Shown in pieces: positions 5,630 to 11,419 of a DNA stretch of 11,419 nucleotides. This DNA is from Pyrinomonadaceae bacterium. GTDB taxonomy: Bacteria > Acidobacteriota > Blastocatellia > Pyrinomonadales > Pyrinomonadaceae. The notes under the pieces were generated by a model. It had not been told where the DNA came from, did not search any database, and saw only the letters and a list, made by a program, of their open reading frames with translations. A program made the translations under genes and the position numbers. Location of the stretch: positions 1 through 11,419 of the forward strand of contig JAGOWF010000071.1 of assembly GCA_018060305.1 (NCBI GenBank), read 5' to 3'. Within the stretch, counting starts at the first letter, position 1; every line of letters begins with the position of its first letter.

Positions 5630-6850
5630 TCAATGCCCCCTGCCGTGCTTGATAGCACCCTCAAAATACGGGTCCTTTGCCGGGACTATCGGCCGTTTGG
5701 CCAACTGTCCAAAGAACCACCAAAGCCATAAGCCTCCGATAGCTATCGGGGCTACGATATCGAGCCAGCTCACATAGAATGCCCCGGCCTCGATGCCGCG
5801 CGGATCGACACGCACTGACGGCCCGACCATATAGAACATATCAACGAGCCGAATAAAAAGTATAAATATGGCAATACCCGCCAGCCACTTTGCATGCCGC
5901 TTAAAATCCTGCTGCAGCAGCACCACGAAGGGGAACGCAAAATGGAAGATGATCAGGATCACCCCCATCCAGCCCCAGGCGCCCTTCATCCTGACTAGAT
6001 AATAGCTCGTCTCCTCCGGTATGTTTCCCGACCAGATGATGATAAATTGCGAGAAATTGAAATACGCCCAGACCATCACGAGAGCGAGCATTAGTTTGCC
6101 CAGGTCGTGAAAATGGCGTTTTCCGAGCACCGCATTCATCGGCGCCGTATCCAGCAGATAGGCCATAAGAGCTACCATAAAGCAGTAGCAGCTCAACGCC
6201 CAACCGGCGACAAAGAGTAGCCCCCAGATCGTCGAGAACCAGTGCGGATCGAGCGTCATCACCCAATCGACAACGGCGAAAGTGACGATCAGGCAATATA
6301 TGACCATTGCGGGGCCGGAAAAACGCGACGCCTTTTCGAGCACGCGACGCGAAGCCTCGACCGAATCCGTTTTGTCCTGGTCGCTGCCCCATTTATTGAG
6401 CAGAAAGACCATTAAATAGAACACAAGAAAATAGATAACGCTGCGGCCGACCCATGCCCACGGCGTCATAAAGATGCCCCGATGCTCCATCACATGATCG
6501 GTCGGCGGCAGATGGGTCCACTCGTAGATGTTCCTGGTATAGACGCCGATCGCCAGCGGAACGAACAGCAGGACGAGCAGGGGCAATGTCCGCGTTCCGG
6601 CCTCAAGTGCCCTGCGTATGACCACGCCCCATGCACCGCCGGTCAGATATTGCAGCATCAGAACGCCAAGACAACCGATCGCGATGCCGCCCCAAAAAAG
6701 GAATCCAAGCAGCCACGAGCGCAGCGCCTGTTCCGTATTAAAATACAATCCGACTGCCCAGATAATGAGCGCGATGCCGCCGATACCGAGAGCGACAGCT
6801 CGCCATCGGCCGATCACGGCAGGGGCCTGGTAATTATCGAGATTCGTCAT
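5630..6850 (-). CDS. actF: Alternative Complex III membrane subunit ActF
   Basis: This 406-residue polytopic membrane protein shows about ten helices (roughly 16-37, 46-67, 88-104, 129-151, 179-199, 207-232, 249-272, 286-312, 322-345, 359-381). It fits ActF, the smaller NrfD/PsrC-related subunit of Alternative Complex III. In known ACIII structures ActF packs beside ActC in the membrane, and a proton-translocation role has been proposed. Supporting stretches are VDWVMTLDPHWFSTIWG (194-210) and YFNFSQFIIIWSGNIPEE (263-280), both characteristic of this family. The ATG at 6850 lies one base after the actE stop. A GGAGG at 6866-6862 inside the actE 3' end gives a spacing of about 11 nt. The stop codon overlaps the Shine-Dalgarno region of the following hypothetical gene, so the genes are tightly coupled. 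Confidence 0.93.
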   Translation of the reverse strand: MTNLDNYQAPAVIGRWRAVALGIGGIALIIWAVGLYFNTEQALRSWLLGFLFWGGIAIGCLGVLMLQYLTGGAWGVVIRRALEAGTRTLPLLVLLFVPLAIGVYTRNIYEWTHLPPTDHVMEHRGIFMTPWAWVGRSVIYFLVFYLMVFLLNKWGSDQDKTDSVEASRRVLEKASRFSGPAMVIYCLIVTFAVVDWVMTLDPHWFSTIWGLLFVAGWALSCYCFMVALMAYLLDTAPMNAVLGKRHFHDLGKLMLALVMVWAYFNFSQFIIIWSGNIPEETSYYLVRMKGAWGWMGVILIIFHFAFPFVVLLQQDFKRHAKWLAGIAIFILFIRLVDMFYMVGPSVRVDPRGIEAGAFYVSWLDIVAPIAIGGLWLWWFFGQLAKRPIVPAKDPYFEGAIKHGRGH

Positions 6851-6851
6851 C

Positions 6852-7565
6852 TTACGGTTTGCCTCCGTGGGCCGTATCGCCCGGTTTCGGAGGTGCTGGT
6901 GCCAATACGCTCCTCAAATTCTCTTCCGGATCCTGGCTTATCTGCAGTGCCCTGATATACGCCACGATCGCCCATCGGTCGGCAGGCTGGACCTGATAAG
7001 CATATGAGGGCATCTTGCCCCAGCCATTGGTAATTACGTCAAAAAAGTGTCCTACCGGCGCATTTCGCAGCCTGTCATCGTGATACGTCGGCGGCTTTGG
7101 AAAGCCTCGGCGAACGACCATGCCGTCGCCATTGCCGACGGGGCCGTGGCAGACGATACAGTTGATGTTAAATCGTTCGCGGCCGCGCTCGACAAGCTCT
7201 TTGGTGACCGGGATCGGAAACTCGTCGATATCATTCGGAAAGCTCGTCACGAGCGTGTTCCCGCTCGCATCCGTCGTCGATTGCACCGGCGCGCTTAGGT
7301 TGGGGGTGTCGATCTTCCCCGTGTAAAACGCCTTGTTCTCGCGAAGCTGCCCGCGTGCGACGGTTCCCTCTACCTGGTCACGCGAGGCGCGGCCGTCGGC
7401 AAAGAAATCGCTCTTCTTATACGCCTTGTAGCGCGGCTGATCCTGCATATCAAAACGCACGCCGCACGCGGAAAATGCAAAAGTAAAAATACAAAATGCA
7501 AAGATCGGCAGCGGCTTTTTGAATTTTGAATTTTGAATTTTGAATTTCACGTTATTCAGGAACAT
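6852..7565 (-). CDS. actE: Alternative Complex III monoheme cytochrome c lipoprotein ActE
   Basis: This 237-residue protein is the monoheme cytochrome c subunit of ACIII, which relays electrons towards the oxidase. The heme site is CIVCH (136-140, in NINCIVCHGPVGNGDG) and the likely axial methionine is M185 in WGKMPSY. The N terminus is a lipoprotein signal: a Lys-rich start, a Phe-rich core (21-31) and the lipobox-like FSAC with C34 as lipidated cysteine. Phe at -3 is slightly unusual. The frame stays open upstream to 7742, but ATG at 7565 is the start because a perfect AGGAGGTG precedes it with 6-nt spacing. The gene therefore overlaps the end of actD by 14 bp. Codons 6-17 are made of TTCAAAA heptamers and the signal core of GCATTTT-like heptamers, so the whole leader is repeat-derived. 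The C terminus is Pro/Gly-rich. Confidence 0.93.
   Translation of the reverse strand: MFLNNVKFKIQNSKFKKPLPIFAFCIFTFAFSACGVRFDMQDQPRYKAYKKSDFFADGRASRDQVEGTVARGQLRENKAFYTGKIDTPNLSAPVQSTTDASGNTLVTSFPNDIDEFPIPVTKELVERGRERFNINCIVCHGPVGNGDGMVVRRGFPKPPTYHDDRLRNAPVGHFFDVITNGWGKMPSYAYQVQPADRWAIVAYIRALQISQDPEENLRSVLAPAPPKPGDTAHGGKP
7472..7499. repeat. AAAATGC-type heptamer array in the actE signal core
   Basis: The plus strand reads AAAATGC, AAAAGTA, AAAATAC, AAAATGC in strict 7-base phase. On the coding strand these are GCATTTT-like units encoding FAFCIFTFAF of the ActE signal peptide. It forms the partner arm of the TTTTGAA array at 7517-7544. Confidence 0.85.
7517..7544. repeat. Four perfect TTTTGAA heptamers at the actE 5' end
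   Basis: Four identical TTTTGAA copies are flanked by a further T run on each side. On the coding strand they read TTCAAAA and encode KFKIQNSKF just after the actE start. The reverse complement aligns with 7476-7503 at 22 of 28 positions around a 13-base spacer, so the actE mRNA could form a hairpin just inside the start codon. Confidence 0.92.
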
Positions 7566-8085
7566 CGAACACCTCCTGAGCGCCCAAGGTTCCCATAAAT
7601 GCACGGGTCTCTTCGTGATCGTATTTTGGATCGGCCGCCTCGATGATGAGGAAAAACTTCTCCCGCGTGGCGAGAGCAAATCGCGGAATATTGAACACCG
7701 GATGATACGGTGACGGCAGCCCGTTGAGCAACAGCATCCCAAAAACTGCCGTGAACGCCGCGAACAGGATCGTCAGTTCAAACATCGGCGGGATGAATGC
7801 CGGCAGGCTGAAATGCGGTCGTCCGCCGACAATGATCGGAAAATCGTAAACATGAACGAAATACTGCAGGGCCAGGCCCGACAGCAGGCCGATCAGGCCG
7901 CCTGCAAGTATCAGGTACGGCAGCACACTGCGCTTGATCCCCAAGGCCTCATCGATCTCGTGCAGCGGGAATGGTGAAAATGCGTCGGTCTTTCGATAGC
8001 CCGCATCGCGCACCGCTCTCGCCGCGTCGACCAATTCGGTCGCCGTGTCAAACTCGGCCATTATTCCATGTAGCTTTTCAGCCAT
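7552..8085 (-). CDS. actD: Alternative Complex III subunit ActD (DUF3341 family)
   Basis: This 177-residue protein matches ActD, a small ACIII membrane subunit of the DUF3341 type that lies at the cytoplasmic edge of the complex. The N-terminal soluble part begins MAEKLHGIMAEFDTATELVD and includes AFSPFPLHEIDEALG (35-49), the family's most recognisable segment. Two helices follow at about 53-78 and 96-122, then a C-terminal tail with PRFALATREKFFLIIEA (134-150). The order actC-actD-actE is the standard ACIII arrangement. ATG at 8085 lies 12 nt after the actC stop with only a weak purine stretch upstream. The 3' end contains the perfect Shine-Dalgarno of actE within the codons for Gln-Glu-Val, and the stop codon lies 14 nt inside actE. 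The subunit carries no cofactor motif. Confidence 0.93.
   Translation of the reverse strand: MAEKLHGIMAEFDTATELVDAARAVRDAGYRKTDAFSPFPLHEIDEALGIKRSVLPYLILAGGLIGLLSGLALQYFVHVYDFPIIVGGRPHFSLPAFIPPMFELTILFAAFTAVFGMLLLNGLPSPYHPVFNIPRFALATREKFFLIIEAADPKYDHEETRAFMGTLGAQEVFDVPE
7570..7577 (-). promoter_or_regulatory. Perfect Shine-Dalgarno that fixes the actE start
   Basis: The minus strand reads AGGAGGTG followed by TTCG and ATG (7565). It lies inside the last codons of actD and is the strongest ribosome-binding site in the window. It selects ATG 7565 over the upstream in-frame codon at 7742 and over GTG 7550. Confidence 0.88.
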
Positions 8086-8097
8086 AATTGCTACTGC

Positions 8098-9546
8098 CTA
8101 CGCATTCGGCGGATCCGTCTTGTCATACGTGTATTCGATCTCGAGCACGCTCTCGTCAAAATCCTGCTGATGGCCGTGCACATTCGCCTCGGGCAGCAGC
8201 GTTCGCACCTCAAATATCGAGATCACCGGCACAAATCGGACAAACAGGAAGAACAGCGTAAAGAAGAACCCGAGCGTCCCGACAAACATCGAAATATCAA
8301 AAACTGTCGGACTATACATCGCCCATGACGACGGCAGGAAGTCACGGTGCAGGCTCGTGACGATAATGACGAACCGCTCGAGCCACATACCGATACTGAC
8401 GATCACCGATATGACAAATAGCCAGAACTCGCTCTCACGAAACCGTTTGAACCACAGAAGTTGCGGCGACAATCCGTTGCAGACGATCAGCATCCAGTAG
8501 AACAGCCAGTACGGCCCCTCCCAGATGCGATTGCGGATCATAAACCACTCATACTGCGAACCGCTATACCAGCCGAAATAGAACTCCATGATGTAGGAGT
8601 AAAAAACGATCAGCCCCGTCGCGAGCATCACCTTTCCGCAATAGACAAGGTGCTGGTGCGTGATAAAGTCCTTCATCCGATAGAGATGACGGAGCGGAAT
8701 GGCCAAGATCAGGACCATCGCAAAGCCGGCATAGATCGCACCCGCGACAAAGTATGGCGGGAAAAACGTTGCATGCCATCCGGGAATCTGTGATACCGAG
8801 AAGTCCAGGGACACGATCGAGTGCACCGAGAGGACAAGCGGCGTCGAGATGCCCGCAAGGATAAGATAGGCCAGCTCGTAACGGTGCCAGTGTCGGGCAC
8901 TGCCGCGCCAGCCCCAGCACATTATCGCGTAAACAAACTTAAAGTATTTGTTCTTTGCCCTGTCACGCAGCGTGGCAAGGTCGGGGATCAATCCGACATA
9001 CCAGAACAGCAGCGAGACCGTAGCGTAGGTCGATACGGCAAACACGTCCCAGATCAGCGGCGAGCGAAACTGCGGCCAGATGCCCATCGTGTTTGGGTAC
9101 GGGAACAGCCAATACGCCGCCAGCCACGGGCGGCCCGTGTGGAAAACCGGATATATCGCCGCGCAGGCCACGGCAAACAGCGTCATTGCCTCGGCAAAGC
9201 GGTTGATGGACGTTCGCCACTTCTGATTGAGGAGCAGCAGGATCGCCGAGATCAGCGTTCCGGCGTGCCCGATACCAATCCACCAGACAAAATTAATGAT
9301 CGGGAACGCCCAGCCAACCGGTTGATTCGTTCCCCAAATGCCGATGCCCTTTGCGAGCAGCCAGATCGTCGTAAACAGCAAAAGCTGCGCGACCATGAAT
9401 GCAATGGCAAACCCGATGAACCAATGGAACGGTGTGCGCTTCTTGAGCGTGACGTCACTGATCTTGTCCGTGACGGAGGCGTAGGTGTGGTCGCCCTCGA
9501 CCATCGCCGGGTGCAGTTTTTGCTGGAGTTCCTTATCTGCCGCCAT
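8098..9546 (-). CDS. actC: Alternative Complex III quinol-binding membrane subunit ActC (NrfD/PsrC family)
   Basis: This 482-residue polytopic membrane protein is ActC, the NrfD/PsrC-like subunit of ACIII that is thought to bind quinol close to the iron-sulfur clusters of ActB. About ten helices are visible after a hydrophilic N terminus of 40 residues. Family features include WIGIGHAGTLISAILLLLNQ (89-108) with H94, AIYPVFHTGRPW (130-141) and, in the second half, the segments HRYELAYLILAGISTPLVLS and SLDFSVSQIPGWHATFFPPY. The C-terminal tail ends in acidic residues. The ATG at 9546 immediately follows the actB stop (TAA-ATG, zero spacing). A GGGAGGAG within the actB 3' end gives a ribosome site about 10 nt upstream. 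Such tight coupling is expected for two subunits that assemble together. Confidence 0.96.
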   Translation of the reverse strand: MAADKELQQKLHPAMVEGDHTYASVTDKISDVTLKKRTPFHWFIGFAIAFMVAQLLLFTTIWLLAKGIGIWGTNQPVGWAFPIINFVWWIGIGHAGTLISAILLLLNQKWRTSINRFAEAMTLFAVACAAIYPVFHTGRPWLAAYWLFPYPNTMGIWPQFRSPLIWDVFAVSTYATVSLLFWYVGLIPDLATLRDRAKNKYFKFVYAIMCWGWRGSARHWHRYELAYLILAGISTPLVLSVHSIVSLDFSVSQIPGWHATFFPPYFVAGAIYAGFAMVLILAIPLRHLYRMKDFITHQHLVYCGKVMLATGLIVFYSYIMEFYFGWYSGSQYEWFMIRNRIWEGPYWLFYWMLIVCNGLSPQLLWFKRFRESEFWLFVISVIVSIGMWLERFVIIVTSLHRDFLPSSWAMYSPTVFDISMFVGTLGFFFTLFFLFVRFVPVISIFEVRTLLPEANVHGHQQDFDESVLEIEYTYDKTDPPNA

Positions 9547-11419
9547 TTAGTGCGCGTCTCCTCCCGTCGATTTGGCCGCCGGAGCCGTTTGGGCGTCCTT
9601 TTTCGGCGCCTTATAGTCCGGCATTTCCTTATTCTGGTTCTTTAGTCCCGCAAGATAGGTCGTCCGCGGCTGAGTATTCAGTTCGTTCAGCAGAGTGTAG
9701 TTTCGGTGATCCTTTTTCGTCTTTGCGACCTTGCTGCTCTCATCGTGCATATCGCCAAACGTGATCGCGTCCGTCGGGCAGACGGACTGGCATGCCGTCA
9801 CGACCTCGCCGTCGCGCACCGGACGGCCGCCCTTTTCGGCCTCGATGCGGGCCGCCGCGATACGCTGGGTGCAATAGTTGCACTTCTCCATGACACCGCG
9901 GCTGCGGACCGTGACCTCGGGATTTCGCATCAGCTTATACTGCGGCGTGTCCCAATCCTGATAAAGAAGAAAGTTGAACCTGCGAACCTTATACGGACAG
10001 TTGTTCGAGCAATAACGCGTTCCGACACAGCGGTTATAGACCATGTCGTTGAGGCCCTCCGCACTATGAACGGTAGCGTGGACAGGACATACCACCTCGC
10101 ACGGGGCCTGTTCGCACTGTTGGCACAGCACGGGCTGAAAATTCGGCCCCTCCGCGTGTTCCATATCGCCGCCGTAATAGGCGTCGATGCGCATCCAGTG
10201 CATTTCGCGGCTGCGGTCAACCTGTTCCTTGCCGACGACCGGAATGTTGTTCTCGCTCTGGCAGGCCAGCACGCACGCATTACAGCCGACGCACGAATTG
10301 AGGTCGATGCTCATTCCCCACTTGTGGTTCTTGGCGTAGGTTTCCTGATGCTGCTCCGTCGGATACATCGACATCGGATACTCATTGTGCTGGTGGCCCA
10401 TGGCAGGGTTCTTCTCGAACTCTTCCAGGTCCCAGACACGGAGCAGATCGCGGCCCTCCATATTGAAATGGATCTGCGTCGAGGCGATCGTCGTCGTTTC
10501 GCCGCGTTTTGTGACCTCGCCAAAACCGTGGTCCATCGCGTCCGAACGCCTAACGTCATAGGCGTTGTAGCCCAGTCCCGTCCCGACACGTCCCGCACGT
10601 GTGCGGCCATAGCCCATGAATATGGTCACGACATCATCGGGCTGGCCGGGCGAGATCCACATAGGCACACCGGCCTTGATCTCACCGCCCTGATATTTGA
10701 CCGTAACGAGGTCAGAGAATTGATTGCCGCCGTATGTATTTATAAAGCTTGTCCCCTGCGAGCCGCCGACCATTTCGCGGGGATCATTTCCGGGGTTAAC
10801 CCCGAGCTTCTTGGCAGTTCGCGGGCTGACCAGGGCGACATTCGACCATGTGATCTTGTTCAGCGGATTTGGAAGCTCCTGCAGCCAGCCGCTATTGGCA
10901 AATCGCCCGTCATACACGCACGGATCAGGCAGTATTGATATCTCGATCGGGCCTGATGCCGCAGGTTTGGCCTCGGGCTGAGTGAGAAATGCCGCGTTTA
11001 CGCTGACAGTTTTCGCCGTAACCGCGGTGTTCGGGATAAAGCCGTCGTGCACGGCCTTTCGCCAGTTATCTTCAAATCCGCGAGGAGCAGCAGCCGCTGC
11101 GGGTGCGGCGGGCGGCGACGCTTTTGGCGTTCCCTTTGCAGGTTCAGCTTTTGTTTCGGCAGTATTCGCGGGAGCGGCGGTCTTGGTCTCGGGCTTTGCG
11201 GCGGCGGGCGTGATATTTGTCGCCTGCCAGTATGCCTTTACGATATCGAGATCCTTTTTGTCATAGTTCTCCTTGAAGAACAACTGCACGACCTCATGAA
11301 CACTCTTGCTGTCATACAGCGCGGCGATCAGCGGCTGCACGATCGAGGCCGTGCCGTCGTATGCGCGGGCGTCGCTCCAGCCCTCGAAATAATGCTTCTC
11401 TGCAACGTGCCAATGACAC
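9547..11419 (-). CDS. actB: Alternative Complex III iron-sulfur subunit ActB (5' end outside the window)
   Basis: This is the C-terminal part, about 623 residues, of ActB, a large peripheral subunit combining a molybdopterin-oxidoreductase-like domain without the cofactor and a ferredoxin domain. The frame is open to the right edge, reading HWHVAEKHYFEGWSDARAYD before the Met at 11340, so that Met is internal. Counting from it, the Fe-S motifs are C350-x2-C-x2-C-x3-C360, C406-x2-C-x4-C-x3-C418, C438...C444-x3-C448 and C487-x2-C490 with C517 and C521. In the third group CVGTRYC has Thr at the usual second Cys position, as expected for the [3Fe-4S] cluster, giving three [4Fe-4S] and one [3Fe-4S]. 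An Ala/Pro/Lys/Thr low-complexity linker occupies 46-86. Clusters carry electrons from quinol at ActC towards hemes c. It is directly coupled to actC. Confidence 0.96.
   Translation of the reverse strand, partial: CHWHVAEKHYFEGWSDARAYDGTASIVQPLIAALYDSKSVHEVVQLFFKENYDKKDLDIVKAYWQATNITPAAAKPETKTAAPANTAETKAEPAKGTPKASPPAAPAAAAAPRGFEDNWRKAVHDGFIPNTAVTAKTVSVNAAFLTQPEAKPAASGPIEISILPDPCVYDGRFANSGWLQELPNPLNKITWSNVALVSPRTAKKLGVNPGNDPREMVGGSQGTSFINTYGGNQFSDLVTVKYQGGEIKAGVPMWISPGQPDDVVTIFMGYGRTRAGRVGTGLGYNAYDVRRSDAMDHGFGEVTKRGETTTIASTQIHFNMEGRDLLRVWDLEEFEKNPAMGHQHNEYPMSMYPTEQHQETYAKNHKWGMSIDLNSCVGCNACVLACQSENNIPVVGKEQVDRSREMHWMRIDAYYGGDMEHAEGPNFQPVLCQQCEQAPCEVVCPVHATVHSAEGLNDMVYNRCVGTRYCSNNCPYKVRRFNFLLYQDWDTPQYKLMRNPEVTVRSRGVMEKCNYCTQRIAAARIEAEKGGRPVRDGEVVTACQSVCPTDAITFGDMHDESSKVAKTKKDHRNYTLLNELNTQPRTTYLAGLKNQNKEMPDYKAPKKDAQTAPAAKSTGGDAH

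Noticed and set aside
4938..5777. 279-codon plus-strand open frame spanning SCO1, the hypothetical and actF
   Set aside because: It crosses three well-supported minus-strand genes and its sequence has no coherent domain.
7566..7742. N-terminal extension of actE to the in-frame start at 7742
   Set aside because: These codons overlap actD and give a Cys/Arg-rich non-signal sequence; the perfect AGGAGGTG before ATG 7565 and the lipoprotein signal fit the shorter form.
8821..9645. 274-codon plus-strand open frame antisense to actC/actB
   Set aside because: Arg/Asp/Gln-rich shadow of the ActC membrane helices; no family resemblance.
9706..10938. 410-codon plus-strand open frame antisense to actB
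   Set aside because: Composition is typical of a shadow frame (Arg, Ala, His rich, no recognisable domain) and it lies within conserved ActB ferredoxin sequence.
11338..11340. Met at 11340 as the start of actB
   Set aside because: The frame stays open to the window edge with conserved-looking ActB sequence upstream (AEKHYFEGWSDARAYDGT), so the gene is cut by the window.

Overview
The window is one continuous minus-strand respiratory operon of about 11 kb, read from high to low coordinates. In transcription order it holds actB (5' end cut by the right edge), actC, actD, actE, actF, a one-helix conserved hypothetical, a SCO1-type copper chaperone, and caa3-type cytochrome c oxidase genes coxB, coxA, coxC and coxD. 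Together these encode Alternative Complex III (quinol:electron acceptor oxidoreductase) and the A-family oxygen reductase it feeds. Electrons would pass from quinol through ActB/C/F and the heme c of ActE (plus ActA, presumably just upstream) to the heme c and CuA of CoxB, then to heme a and heme a3/CuB in CoxA. Such linked ACIII-caa3 sets are known in Bacteroidota, Rhodothermus and Acidobacteriota. The gene order, the SCO1 and hypothetical between actF and coxB, and the A2-type YSHP motif suggest an acidobacterium-like bacterium. That placement is inference; there is no 16S rRNA or other marker here.

Layout: 11419-9547 actB; 9546-8098 actC; 8085-7552 actD; 7565-6852 actE; 6850-5630 actF; 5624-5082 hypothetical; 5075-4131 SCO1; 4079-3042 coxB; 3029-1362 coxA; 1275-382 coxC; 373-50 coxD. 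Most junctions are 0-13 bp or overlapping, as in a translationally coupled operon. The only larger gaps are coxA-coxC (86 bp) and SCO1-coxB (51 bp). No promoter, terminator or RNA gene is evident and no gene-free stretch exceeds 100 bp. The 49 bp left of coxD hold no recognisable start codon for a next gene.

The most unusual content is a set of short tandem repeats with a strict 7-base unit at four gene junctions: coxA/coxC, coxB/SCO1, SCO1/hypothetical, and actD/actE. Each uses a different heptamer. Two of the arrays are paired as near-perfect inverted repeats around a 13-16 base spacer (26/30 and 22/28 matched positions). At actE and SCO1 the arrays run into the coding sequence and encode the signal-peptide region. 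SCO1 is bracketed by an identical 17-bp heptamer direct repeat. These look like heptameric palindromic repeats that spread through intergenic DNA and were partly adopted as coding sequence. They resemble in style the STRR heptamers known from cyanobacteria, but no relationship can be shown here.
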